Source: a virus
Virus record (IMG/VR): IMGVR_UViG_3300020122_000133
Coordinates: 1-48,494 of that record
DNA: 48,494 bases
Reading direction: 5' to 3' (one strand)
Shown: positions 32,661-39,989 of the stretch, one piece after another
Layout: every line of letters begins with the position of its first letter
Numbering within the stretch: the stretch's first letter is position 1
Program-made: the position numbers and the translations under genes
The notes under the pieces: model-generated
The model's input: only the letters and a program-made list of their open reading frames with translations
Told to the model about the DNA's origin: nothing
Database searches by the model: none

Positions 32661-32824
32661 TGCGCGACAACGAAACGGCCTACGCCCTACGCCTCCCGAC
32701 GAAGCTCTACGTTGCCCTCCAGCGCATCGCCAAGAGGGAGGGGCGATCGGTCAACTACCTCATCGCCAAGGCGTGCGAGGCGGTAGCGTGGGGTCCGATG
32801 GAGCGAATCGGGAAGAAGCGCTGA
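32660..32824 (+). CDS. Arc/CopG-type ribbon-helix-helix regulator, 54 aa
   Basis: The product has the RHH layout: a short strand YALRLPTKLY, helix A (VALQRIAKREG) and helix B (SVNYLIAKACEAVAW). Such proteins dimerise through the strand, which reads the DNA major groove. The operator-like dyads at 32341-32403 upstream of its own promoter are plausible targets. Confidence 0.8.
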   Translation: MRDNETAYALRLPTKLYVALQRIAKREGRSVNYLIAKACEAVAWGPMERIGKKR

Positions 32825-32861
32825 GCGGTCACTGACGATCTGCGGTACACTGCTGGCCGTG

Positions 32862-33176
32862 ATGTCACACCTCGCCGCTGGATGGCTCGCTCTCCACTTC
32901 GCGGCCGAGATCGTCATCCTCATTGCTGGCGCGACCATCGCCATCATCAAGTTCGCCGCGGCCGGCCGGATCGATGACCCTATCGGGAAGCTGATCCTCC
33001 GACTGCTCGGCTGCTGCACTCTCTCCTTCGCCGTCAAGGCCATCGTCATCAGCGTCACGACGTGGGCCGAGACGTGGAGGCTGCTGATCATCATGGAAGG
33101 CGTGACGGCCGTATTTCTCGCGGCGGCATGCACGCTGCTGGTCAGGCTCGTCGCGGCGTGGAGGCGACAGGCTTGA
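32862..33176 (+). CDS. Multi-span membrane protein, holin candidate, 104 aa
   Basis: Three hydrophobic segments are visible (about residues 8-30, 44-65 and 75-98: AAEIVILIAGATIAIIKFAA; LLGCCTLSFAVKAIVISVTT; LLIIMEGVTAVFLAAACTLL) with a basic C-terminus WRRQA. Size and topology fit a holin, and the next gene is a membrane-anchored coiled coil. No endolysin is adjacent, so the call is tentative. ATG 32862 follows an in-frame GTG. Confidence 0.45.
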   Translation: MSHLAAGWLALHFAAEIVILIAGATIAIIKFAAAGRIDDPIGKLILRLLGCCTLSFAVKAIVISVTTWAETWRLLIIMEGVTAVFLAAACTLLVRLVAAWRRQA

Positions 33177-33457
33177 CGATCACCTGGACCCTCATCAGTC
33201 AAATCCTCGGTGTCTGCGTCATCCTCGGCGGCTTCGGCGCATTCGTTTTCAAGCTCGGCGGTCGCTGGGGGAAGGTCGAGAACTGGCGCAGCGCGGTGGA
33301 CGAGCTGAAGGGACTTCTCGACGGGCTGTCGAAGACGATGGCAACGAAAGAGGATCTCCGAAACTTGAAGGCAGAGATTCAGAACGACCAACTGAAAGCA
33401 CGCGTCAAGGAACTTGAGTCCGAGAAACGCCGAGCCGGGGAGAAGGGCAACGAGTGA
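33173..33457 (+). CDS. Membrane-anchored coiled-coil protein, 94 aa
   Basis: TTG 33173 has GGAGG 8 nt upstream and overlaps the previous TGA. One N-terminal span (ISQILGVCVILGGFGAFVFK) is followed by a charged coiled coil (TKEDLRNLKAEIQNDQLKAR). The layout is that of inner-membrane spanins or XhlA-type haemolysin-like lysis proteins. Inference from topology and the upstream holin candidate. Confidence 0.5.
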   Translation: MTITWTLISQILGVCVILGGFGAFVFKLGGRWGKVENWRSAVDELKGLLDGLSKTMATKEDLRNLKAEIQNDQLKARVKELESEKRRAGEKGNE

Positions 33458-33504
33458 TGGATTCCTTCCGGCACTCATGAGACAATCGCGGGCGGAGGCG
33501 AACC

Positions 33505-33765
33505 ATGTCCTACATCCGAGCCGAGGTCTCCGGAGGCGTGCCAGTCACCGTGAACGGGAGCGACTACTCGATCGACCTGTTCACCGTGTTTCAGGCCGAT
33601 CCGAGCAATCCGAGCGTGTGGGCCGGACTCAACGATGACGCCCGAGGCGTCGGATTGGGTTCGCTCCAGAACTACGGCGACACGATGCCGGACGCTCCAG
33701 TCGGCTACAGCTACGGAGCGCCTGATTCGACGGACATCAAGGCCATCATCTGCACGCCAGGCTGA
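33505..33765 (+). CDS. Unknown protein, 86 aa
   Basis: GGAGG lies 7 nt before the ATG. The chain (SYIRAEVSGGVPVTVNGSDY...) is beta-rich, Gly/Asp-rich and soluble, with one Cys near the end. No family recognised. Confidence 0.6.
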   Translation: MSYIRAEVSGGVPVTVNGSDYSIDLFTVFQADPSNPSVWAGLNDDARGVGLGSLQNYGDTMPDAPVGYSYGAPDSTDIKAIICTPG

Positions 33766-33781
33766 TGGGTGCTCGCCGCCG

Positions 33782-34213
33782 ATGACGCACCGTCCGGAGC
33801 ACTCAGGGCCTCATGCCGTCGATCGTGAAACCGATCGCGGGCCGTGGTTTCGGCGGATCAAGGGAGTATACGCGATCGTCTATGCTGTGGCGGTCGCCTC
33901 GTGTGCGGTCGTCAGCTTCGCCTTCGGAGTACTTGGTGACTACGCGGCCACCAAGGCCGGGATCAAGATGGCTCGTGAGGACAAACTCGTCGCCATCGAA
34001 ATGAAGGAACTGATTGACCAGCGGACCGCGCAGATGCTCACCAACCAGCAGCAGCAACAGGCCGAGGTCCGAAGCTGGATGCAGCAACAGGGCAAGATTG
34101 CATTCCAGATGGGATCAGACATTGATACGCTCAAAAACCAATACGCGAATCTCAACGAGTCCCGAGTAGATCACGAGAAGCGGATCGAGAAATTGGAGAA
34201 GAAGAAGCCGTGA
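33782..34213 (+). CDS. Membrane-anchored Gln-rich coiled-coil protein, 143 aa
   Basis: A positively charged N-terminus and one span (IVYAVAVASCAVVSFAFGVL) are followed by ~90 residues of coiled coil (MLTNQQQQQAEVRSWMQQQG ... DHEKRIEKLEKKKP). This could be another spanin-like subunit or a membrane tether. The ATG follows the previous stop by 16 nt with only a weak ribosome site. Confidence 0.55.
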   Translation: MTHRPEHSGPHAVDRETDRGPWFRRIKGVYAIVYAVAVASCAVVSFAFGVLGDYAATKAGIKMAREDKLVAIEMKELIDQRTAQMLTNQQQQQAEVRSWMQQQGKIAFQMGSDIDTLKNQYANLNESRVDHEKRIEKLEKKKP

Positions 34214-34226
34214 TGCCGATGGCATC
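34212..34226. terminator. Short hairpin between converging genes
   Basis: GATGCC (34212-34217) / GGCATC (34221-34226) with a 3-nt loop, in the 33-nt gap between converging transcripts. No T-run follows on either strand, so termination strength is doubtful. Confidence 0.25.
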
Positions 34227-34246
34227 GTGAGCGCTGGCCGCGCTAG

Positions 34247-34777
34247 TCATCGAAGCCCCCCCCCGTAAGCCTCCTCCGGCAAGCGCAATCTCGCCGCTGC
34301 GCTGCGATGATCGTCAAGGACGTAGAGAACAGTGCCTCGGGCTCTGCGCGTCCTGACGGTCAGATTCCACGGCTTTCCGCGCAGTCGGCGGATAGCCCTC
34401 CCGAGATCGACTTCCGGATCAAGGGCCAGGATGCGCCGGAGATCGCGCCTCGAGTACTCCCGACCGTCCGCGAAGATCTGCAGGAGGTCTCTCGCGATGC
34501 TTACCACCTCTCGCCGCCGGCGCAGCTTTGACGGTGTGAAGATCTGGTTAATGAGGTGCAGGACTTCGTTGCAGTCTGGACGGTAGTGGACGAAGCCATG
34601 ATCCCAAAGCGCCTCGCCCAGTTCGTCCACCGTCATCCCCCGTCGGCTGAAGTAGCTCTTGCCGACGTTCGGGTCCTCGCGTAACCTTCGAAGTTCGCCG
34701 GCGTACATCGGGTCGATGCAGAGCTTCCGACGGCGGATGAGGCCGAGGACCGGGGAGATGTGCTCGGCTTCGATCAT
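34247..34777 (-). CDS. Last gene of the minus operon, unknown, 176 aa
   Basis: The product is Arg-rich (RRRKLCIDPMYAGELRRLRE ... RRREVVSIARDLLQIFADGR) with several helices that may form a winged-helix-like DNA-binding protein. ATG 34777 overlaps the XRE gene's TGA, suggesting the two act together. Nine consecutive G's (minus strand, 34264-34256) sit at the 3' end, a possible slippage site. Confidence 0.6.
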   Translation of the reverse strand: MIEAEHISPVLGLIRRRKLCIDPMYAGELRRLREDPNVGKSYFSRRGMTVDELGEALWDHGFVHYRPDCNEVLHLINQIFTPSKLRRRREVVSIARDLLQIFADGREYSRRDLRRILALDPEVDLGRAIRRLRGKPWNLTVRTRRARGTVLYVLDDHRSAAARLRLPEEAYGGGLR

Positions 34778-35088
34778 TCATCCCACTCGAAGAATTCGGC
34801 CGTGCTTGCGTCGTAGCAGTCCAGCAGGTCCATGAGTTGCGAAACCTTCAGTGAGTTGATGCGCCGGCCGGTTTCAAAGGAACTAATGCTCTTCACGCCG
34901 ATCCCGCTTCGGGCCGCCGCCTCAGGTTGGGTGAGATGCGCGCGCTGACGCAGCAGTTTGAGGCGCAAGGCCATATCCGGAACGGGCGCAGGGGGCGGGG
35001 CAGGCTGCCTGACGGTGCAGCCCAGCAAATGCCAGTCGCGCGGGCAGGCACATCCCGCCGTGCCACGTTGCTCCTGCGTTGCGCTCAC
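34774..35088 (-). CDS. XRE/Cro-type transcription regulator, 104 aa
   Basis: The C-terminal ~65 residues form a Cro/C1-type helix-turn-helix: LRLKLLRQRAHLTQPEAAAR then SGIGVKSISSFETGRR. An N-terminal ~40-residue extension has Cys (GCACP, LLGC) and a proline linker. GTG 35088 has GGAGG 6 nt upstream. It is placed near the end of the long early operon and is a candidate for its repressor. Confidence 0.8.
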   Translation of the reverse strand: MSATQEQRGTAGCACPRDWHLLGCTVRQPAPPPAPVPDMALRLKLLRQRAHLTQPEAAARSGIGVKSISSFETGRRINSLKVSQLMDLLDCYDASTAEFFEWDE

Positions 35089-35156
35089 GGCTTCCTCCAC
35101 GAGTTGCACGGAAAGTGAGGGTTGTTGTATTTGCCGAAGTGGCCCTTGCGATCCAT
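35085..35156 (-). CDS. Basic micropeptide, 23 aa
   Basis: ATG 35156 to TGA 35085: MDRKGHFGKYNNPHFPCNSW then RKP. It fills the short gap between two genes, and its stop overlaps the XRE GTG, so it probably couples translation. Small and uncertain. Confidence 0.4.
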   Translation of the reverse strand: MDRKGHFGKYNNPHFPCNSWRKP

Positions 35157-35161
35157 GATGA

Positions 35162-35398
35162 TCACGCCAATGTGGTTGATGAACGTTTTCGGAAAACGCG
35201 CAACTTCCGGCGCGTTCGTTCGCGCCATGCCGAATAGCGCGCATCGTCGGGCGCACCGAGCGCTTTCTCTAGCCTCTCGAACAGCGAGTCGAGGGGATGG
35301 CCACTACCACCGAGCATCCCTACCAATTCGGCAAGAGCCATGGTTTCACGTCGAGTCATAGTGAGAACAACCTCTGAGCCAAGCGCCTCGATTTTCAC
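35162..35398 (-). CDS. Unknown small protein, 78 aa
   Basis: The product starts KIEALGSEVVLTMTRRETMA, with alternating strand/helix and a helical middle (LDSLFERLEKALG) and a basic tail. GTG 35398 overlaps the preceding TGA. No recognised family. Confidence 0.6.
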   Translation of the reverse strand: MKIEALGSEVVLTMTRRETMALAELVGMLGGSGHPLDSLFERLEKALGAPDDARYSAWRERTRRKLRVFRKRSSTTLA

Positions 35399-35646
35399 CT
35401 GCCACTCACTTTCCGCGCAAAATAGTGCTGCACAGCCGTCAAGGCTTCGTCCCGCAGGCTTGCGCGTACCCGCGGTGTGGCTCCGTTCATCCGGTCATCG
35501 ATCGAAGCGAGACGTTCTCTCAGCTCATCGATCGGCGAGAGGGGTTGGGCGGTCGGAGCTGGAGGATCACCCCGGCCGATGACGTAGGGGAACGGCACGG
35601 TGGGTTTCACGGACGCCTCCGCGCTGTTCCGAATCCGCCACGCCAT
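35395..35646 (-). CDS. Unknown small protein, 83 aa
   Basis: A Pro-rich N-terminal half is followed by a helix (PIDELRERLASIDDRMNGAT) and a basic tail. It overlaps the membrane-protein gene upstream by 40 nt in another frame and couples to the next gene by GTGA. Confidence 0.55.
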   Translation of the reverse strand: MAWRIRNSAEASVKPTVPFPYVIGRGDPPAPTAQPLSPIDELRERLASIDDRMNGATPRVRASLRDEALTAVQHYFARKVSGR

Positions 35647-35912
35647 CGCCTCCGGGCGGCGCGGAAACCATCAATCGCATACGCGCCAGCGAGCACGATT
35701 CCGCGGAACAGCAAACACGCGGTCGCTCCGGCGAGTAAGACGGCGAGTGGCCCCCACAGCGGTACAAACACCCACCACCAAGACCAGTCTGCAACCGGAG
35801 TGTGAAAGTGCTCACCGATCAGCTTGAAGACAACGAAGACGACGGTGAGGAGCCCTCTGAGCCCAATCCCGCCACCTCCGGCTGTTGCCGCTGCTGTTGT
35901 TCTGCCGCTCAT
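35607..35912 (-). CDS. Two-span membrane protein (Tmemb_185A-like), 101 aa
   Basis: The motif LLTVVFVVFKLIG ... WSWWWVFVPLWGPLAVLLAG closely follows small phage and bacterial membrane proteins I know as the Fragile-X-F-associated type. Two membrane spans are predicted, with a basic cytoplasmic tail. Function in phages is unknown; exclusion is a possibility. Confidence 0.7.
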   Translation of the reverse strand: MSGRTTAAATAGGGGIGLRGLLTVVFVVFKLIGEHFHTPVADWSWWWVFVPLWGPLAVLLAGATACLLFRGIVLAGAYAIDGFRAARRRWRGGFGTARRRP

Positions 35913-36235
35913 AGCGCATGCTCCTTTGTGATCTGCTTCGGCCAGTGGCGCTTCAGGACCTCATCGGCCAGCAGAAAGGCGTCATCGATGAACGATCCGA
36001 AGGCCGCTCGAATCGGGAAGTCGTGATACTGAATCGAGGCCACGATGAAGGCTTCCGCGAGGCGATACCGCTCGGAATGTTTCCAGTCGGCGAGAGTTCG
36101 CTGCATGACTTCAGCGGCATTGAAGGTATGGGGAGGCATCGCCGAGCTGGGCCATGCACCTGGCGGCGATGGCTCACGCGTCAGTGGACATGCGCCTTCT
36201 TCATGATCGAGTCCACACGTGGGATCGAACATCAT
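35909..36235 (-). CDS. Unknown protein, 108 aa
   Basis: Starts MMFDPTCGLDHEEGACPLTR (C and H that could bind metal), then a helical domain (VMQRTLADWKHSERYRLAEA ... LKRHWPKQITKEHAL). ATGA overlaps on both sides. Not recognised. Confidence 0.6.
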   Translation of the reverse strand: MMFDPTCGLDHEEGACPLTREPSPPGAWPSSAMPPHTFNAAEVMQRTLADWKHSERYRLAEAFIVASIQYHDFPIRAAFGSFIDDAFLLADEVLKRHWPKQITKEHAL

Positions 36236-36714
36236 TCGCCTCCCTTCTTCACCGTTGGATTCGGTCTGACGATGAAAGAGGTCCGCTTCGGAGGCTCGAC
36301 TACGGGGCGGTGCGTGACCTTGACGACGAGGTAATGACCCGGAGACGCTGTGCGCAGAGAGTCTAGTGCTTCGCGCTGCGTCCCGAAGCCGCCAGTTCCG
36401 TCGTTTCGTGGAGGAAAATCCTCGTTCCCTCCAAGTTCACCAGCGACTCCACGAGCGAAGCAGAGAGCGCTCCCTCTCCGATCGGTTGCGCTGTCACCGT
36501 AAAATCCGGTGCGCGGGAACACATACCACTCGCCCGGCTTCGCGGGCTTCTTCGGCTTCGCTTCGGGTTTCGGGTCTGCCTTCTTCGTTGCCATCTCTCG
36601 TTTCTCCTTTTCGCTAAACGCGTCCTCTATGAGTTTCGTACCCAAATCAAACCTGTCCTTAGCCAGTTGTGCTCGTTCAAGTCTGCGGGCCAGTTCGGCC
36701 GGCGTAACCTGCAC
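36232..36714 (-). CDS. Unknown protein, 160 aa, with coding-like sequence above the start
   Basis: From GTG 36714 the product has a helix (ELARRLERAQLAKDRFDLGT), a Lys/Pro linker (KKADPKPEAKPKKPAKPGEW) and a beta-rich C-terminal domain. A second gene could start at ATG 36594 (AAGGAG upstream). Protein-like sequence continues above 36714 in the same frame (EPIDIGTEPYGCIHCGSPTH, with a CxxC) right up to the TGA of the previous gene, with no ATG, GTG or TTG. See the finding on this locus. Confidence 0.55.
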   Translation of the reverse strand: MQVTPAELARRLERAQLAKDRFDLGTKLIEDAFSEKEKREMATKKADPKPEAKPKKPAKPGEWYVFPRTGFYGDSATDRRGSALCFARGVAGELGGNEDFPPRNDGTGGFGTQREALDSLRTASPGHYLVVKVTHRPVVEPPKRTSFIVRPNPTVKKGGE

Positions 36715-36816
36715 ATCGTGATAGCTGTCGCTATGGGTTGGTGATCCGCAATGGATGCATCCATACGGCTCCGTGCCGATATCAATAGGCTCCAGCAGTC
36801 GGCGGTAGACGGGACC

Positions 36817-37188
36817 TCATCGTTGCGCCTCATGCTCGGCGCTCATCGACAGATTGTGAGAACCGCCATCCGGCGACAGGAGAATCGCCCGGGCGATGCG
36901 CCACGGTTCGCTGTTTGGAACGAATCGTTGATCTCCGAACGAGCCAGCATCAAAGATTCGCGCATGCTCCTCGAATGCCTTCGCGAGTTGTTTCGCGTCC
37001 TGCAAGGAATGCCCACAGTGACACACGGCTCGTCCAGTCGGAATGTGAGTCACGCTGAACTGACCCGGAATCGGGTTGTGCAGCTCGCTCAGCCTGGGCG
37101 TGACAGCGAACACGGTTCCGCGCCATCTCGTTCTCACGGCTTGCCGGACGGGCTCATTGCGGCAGCAGAGATGGACAGGCTGTTTCAT
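36817..37188 (-). CDS. Unknown protein, 123 aa
   Basis: The ATG at 37188 overlaps the previous TGA and has GGAGG 8 nt upstream; a GTG at 37203 is less likely. It contains LCCRN and VCHCGHSLQDAKQLAKAFEE, possible metal ligands leading into a helix. The stop is followed directly by in-frame coding-like sequence. Confidence 0.6.
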   Translation of the reverse strand: MKQPVHLCCRNEPVRQAVRTRWRGTVFAVTPRLSELHNPIPGQFSVTHIPTGRAVCHCGHSLQDAKQLAKAFEEHARIFDAGSFGDQRFVPNSEPWRIARAILLSPDGGSHNLSMSAEHEAQR

Positions 37189-37454
37189 GATCGCGCCCTC
37201 CACGGAAACGGGTTATCCAGCATCCTGAAATCCTTCTTGGGCATCGCATACAACGTCCCGCGTTCAAGGTAAGGATGAGCGATCACGCGACGAGGCGGGT
37301 ACCAGTAAGAGCAGTTGAGATGATCGATCAATGCTGCCAACCAGGATCCTGGTATAACTTCTGCGAGATCATCGGGATTGATCAGGAGCGCCCCGCCATC
37401 CATGAGAACTTTCATGAAGGCTTCGGCTCGTTCCTGCGCAGTCGGCTCGCTCAC
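37185..37454 (-). CDS. Unknown protein, 89 aa
   Basis: GTG 37454 has GGAGG 7 nt upstream and overlaps the RusA-like gene's TGA. The product (SEPTAQERAEAFMKVLMDGG then ALLINPDDLAEVIPGSWLAA) is a mixed alpha/beta small protein. Not recognised. Confidence 0.6.
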   Translation of the reverse strand: MSEPTAQERAEAFMKVLMDGGALLINPDDLAEVIPGSWLAALIDHLNCSYWYPPRRVIAHPYLERGTLYAMPKKDFRMLDNPFPWRARS

Positions 37455-38017
37455 GGTCGGGCCTCCACGCGAATCCTGATCGATGGCGGACGCCCCGCGC
37501 ATGGCTCCTGACTGTAGCGCCACTCCACGAGGGGCGTGTCATCGTTCGTCAGACCGAGCTGCACCGTGATCTCATCGCAGACGTGCTTGAACGCAGCGCG
37601 GAGAGAGTCGTGCTCGTCCATCCGCCGGCCGATCCGGGTCATGGTTACGATGACAGGGAGAGCGGGATTGAATCGACCAGCGGTGGCCAAAACCCGACCC
37701 GTGGTGTGCATCGCTTTTGTATCCTTATGCCAGTCTGGCCCATTCATGTGACATCGCCATGCCAAGGCAACCCAACTCCGTTGCTCCTTCACGTGCCGGC
37801 CGCGATGGTAGGGATTCATGGCCCGCAGTCGATTCTCGGTGAACAGTTCCATCGGCACACCAAACTCGATCGGCTCAGCGAGCGGCACCCGCTTGATTTC
37901 GACCGGAACCGGGGCAAGGCGGCGCATAGACTGCTCAAGCCTGTCCATGTCGGCTTGGCTGATCTGGCCGCGCTGGGCCAGCCGCCGCGCTTCAGCGAGG
38001 GTGATTCGCCGGCTCAT
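37451..38017 (-). CDS. RusA-like Holliday-junction resolvase (putative)
   Basis: The C-terminal ~90 residues match the RusA pattern: PVIVTMTRIGRRMDEHDSLR then AAFKHVCDEITVQLGLTNDD, with acids and the Lys spaced as D-x2-D...K...D, followed by strand VEWRYSQE. RusA enzymes resolve four-way junctions as dimers. The N-terminal half is a helical extension. ATG 38017 (GAGGAAC upstream) is preferred over TTG 38062. It belongs to the recombination cluster with the exonuclease and Sak4-like genes. Confidence 0.65.
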   Translation of the reverse strand: MSRRITLAEARRLAQRGQISQADMDRLEQSMRRLAPVPVEIKRVPLAEPIEFGVPMELFTENRLRAMNPYHRGRHVKEQRSWVALAWRCHMNGPDWHKDTKAMHTTGRVLATAGRFNPALPVIVTMTRIGRRMDEHDSLRAAFKHVCDEITVQLGLTNDDTPLVEWRYSQEPCAGRPPSIRIRVEARP

Positions 38018-38065
38018 ACGAGGCCGTTCCTCGCGTCGATGCCGAACTGGATCAATTTTCAAACC

Positions 38066-38758
38066 TCATACGACCTCCTGAGGTACGAGGTAGCGCTTCG
38101 CGAATTCGACGTACTCCCCGAGGACGCGCAGACAATCGGCGTGGAGCTCTGGGTACCGAACGAGTGGGAAAGGGACGAAGTCGGTCAGCTTCACCCGTGC
38201 GATGCCGTCCGAGCCCGTCTCGATCTTCCCTTCCTTGCCGAGTCCCTTGCCGATGAAGATGTTGTACTTGAAGCGGTTCGCCTCGTAGATGTCGAGATAG
38301 AGGCGCCACTGGTACGCGTCGAAGTAACGATCCGGGGTGAAGTAACTCGTCGTGAACTTGTGGTCGTCGATCGCGAGGCCGTCCATGCCGTCCACCTTCC
38401 CAACGAGCATGACCGAAGTGCCGTTGATGATGTACTCCTTCTCGGCCTTGATCTCCCGGAGGGGCTGGAGCGGGAGCGTTGCTTCGAGCCGGGAGAAGTC
38501 GAAGCGGAAACCGTCGATGTCGATGCTCTGGTAGCCGTCATCGAACGGTGTATTCAAAATCGACTCGTCCAGCGAAAGTCCGAAGGTATGACCTGGCTGA
38601 GCACCGGTCTCGAGAAACCGATGCAGAGCCTTCCCGGCTCGCATCTCGATCGTCTCGGGCTCCTCACGCCTCAACCGACGCAGGAGCTTGTCGAAGTCGC
38701 CATCCTCGTCGTCGAGATAGTAGCGGTAGGTATCGATATCCGAGACCGCGACTCTCAT
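38066..38758 (-). CDS. RecB/Cas4-like PD-(D/E)xK exonuclease, 230 aa
   Basis: The residues of this nuclease family are visible in order: G42...H46 (RAGKALHRFLE), D123 (GKVDGMDG), D132-H-K134 (AIDDHKFTT) and the QxxxY element Q150-Y154 (YQWRLYLDIYE). Such phage exonucleases resect DNA ends for single-strand annealing. It is placed two genes after a Sak4-like ATPase, the usual partner arrangement. Confidence 0.8.
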   Translation of the reverse strand: MRVAVSDIDTYRYYLDDEDGDFDKLLRRLRREEPETIEMRAGKALHRFLETGAQPGHTFGLSLDESILNTPFDDGYQSIDIDGFRFDFSRLEATLPLQPLREIKAEKEYIINGTSVMLVGKVDGMDGLAIDDHKFTTSYFTPDRYFDAYQWRLYLDIYEANRFKYNIFIGKGLGKEGKIETGSDGIARVKLTDFVPFPLVRYPELHADCLRVLGEYVEFAKRYLVPQEVV

Positions 38759-38931
38759 TGGCGCACCTTCCTTGGAGCTTCACGGATGACAACACGATCA
38801 CCCGGTTGAAAGCCTGCGAGCCAAAGAGCCTTACGAATTTCGATTCGTCCTGGACCACCTTCCGCCAGCAGGATGGCGATCGGAACTGGACCGACCGTGG
38901 GCACGATGATGCACTCGATCTGTTTCAGCAT
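38755..38931 (-). CDS. Small AbrB/SymE-like beta protein, 58 aa
   Basis: The C-terminal half, GRIEIRKALWLAGFQPGDRV then VIREA, resembles the swapped-hairpin AbrB/SymE type (a WL.AGF.PGD.V core). It is compact and could bind nucleic acid. It overlaps the upstream ATPase gene by 7 nt. Tentative. Confidence 0.5.
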   Translation of the reverse strand: MLKQIECIIVPTVGPVPIAILLAEGGPGRIEIRKALWLAGFQPGDRVVIREAPRKVRQ

Positions 38932-39854
38932 GGCGCACCCTGCACTTCCGGCTCCGCCTTCTCCGTGAACGCTTTGCGGTCCTTGTCGTAGGTCATGCCG
39001 TGCTCTTTGGCATGCTTCCAGAGGATGGCCTTCGCCGCGGCGACGGCACGCGAATCGATGTGATCGAGCGCGGGCAGGAGCTTGTTCAGGGCGTCCGGCG
39101 TCGTCGCCTTCTGCACCATCTCGTTCCATTCGACCAGGGCGGCGGAGACGACGATCTGATCTTCTGACATGCGGTTGAGATACGCCTTGGCGTCGTCGAT
39201 GATCTTCGCGAGAAAGTCTTTCGGAAGGCTCGCAGGAACTTCAATCGGTGGGAACTGAGCCGGATTCTTACTCCACGCGTCGGCCGGCGAGAAGTTCAGA
39301 AATAGCTTGTCGCCCACGTAAGCAAGCTCCCCGATCATGTCCGAGACCATGTAGACTTCGTTCTTCGCGATGTTGCCTCCGCAGAGGATGCGCTTCTCCG
39401 TTTTGTCGCCCTTCGGCGTCTCCTGCATGTGGCAGAGGATGACGATGTCCTTCTGGAAGCTCCGGAGGAGCTTGACCCAGTTGACGAAGCCGGAGCCGAT
39501 GCGGCCCCACCCTGACTGAGAAGGGGTTCCGGGACCTGCGCTCATTTTCGGATCTTTGGCCATCACGTCAAGGCCGAACTTCTCAACCGCGCGGCCGAGG
39601 GTGTCGATGATGGCTGTGTCAAAGCCTTGGAGATCCTCAGCGGTCATGCTCGCGACATCGCTCCAGCGCTCCGCCTTCGCAGCATCGTCGCGAAACACGC
39701 CGGCGCGAATGATCGCTTCGTCAAAGTCGAAGTTCAACGGCCGATGAGTGGTGAAGCCGAGCGTTGTCTTGCGGGAGCCTGGAACGCCAACGATGGCGAC
39801 GATCAGGTGTTCTTTTCTGATTGGGTCGGTAGCCTTGATGATCTTGAGGGCCAT
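38925..39854 (-). CDS. Sak4/RecA-like phage recombination ATPase, 309 aa
   Basis: A P-loop near residue 23 reads GVPGSRKTT, with Arg where the last Gly of GxxxxGKT is usual. A Walker B-like strand is GFDTAIIDTLGRA (about residues 75-87). Further RecA-core strands follow (KDIVILCHMQET). Such proteins load on single-stranded DNA with SSB and promote annealing. A good AAAGGAG precedes the ATG at 39854. The ~85-residue C-terminal extension is helical. Confidence 0.75.
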   Translation of the reverse strand: MALKIIKATDPIRKEHLIVAIVGVPGSRKTTLGFTTHRPLNFDFDEAIIRAGVFRDDAAKAERWSDVASMTAEDLQGFDTAIIDTLGRAVEKFGLDVMAKDPKMSAGPGTPSQSGWGRIGSGFVNWVKLLRSFQKDIVILCHMQETPKGDKTEKRILCGGNIAKNEVYMVSDMIGELAYVGDKLFLNFSPADAWSKNPAQFPPIEVPASLPKDFLAKIIDDAKAYLNRMSEDQIVVSAALVEWNEMVQKATTPDALNKLLPALDHIDSRAVAAAKAILWKHAKEHGMTYDKDRKAFTEKAEPEVQGAPC

Positions 39855-39884
39855 ATGCTACTCCTTTGGTCAATCCGCTATCGG

Positions 39885-39989
39885 GGTTGACTCAGTGCTG
39901 CTACCGGGTGACCCGCTACGATTTTCACCGGCGCGTGGCCGTAGGTTCCTATGAACGGAGGGGCCATCGGTAGCAGCACTCAATCAACC
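39885..39989. promoter_or_regulatory. Long inverted repeat in the gap upstream of the Sak4-like gene
   Basis: Arms of 21-22 nt (39885-39906 and 39968-39989) are complementary with two mismatches; their inner 12 bp (GTGCTGCTACCG / CGGTAGCAGCAC) are perfect. The 61-nt spacer holds two more dyads (CGGGTGACCCG at about 39905-39915, and GTTC-ctat-GAAC). It is a candidate operator pair, processed mRNA hairpin or replication element. Confidence 0.6.

Noticed and set aside
37583-38809. 408-codon plus-strand frame
   Set aside because: It lies antisense to the RusA-like and RecB-like genes, whose catalytic motifs are clear on the minus strand.
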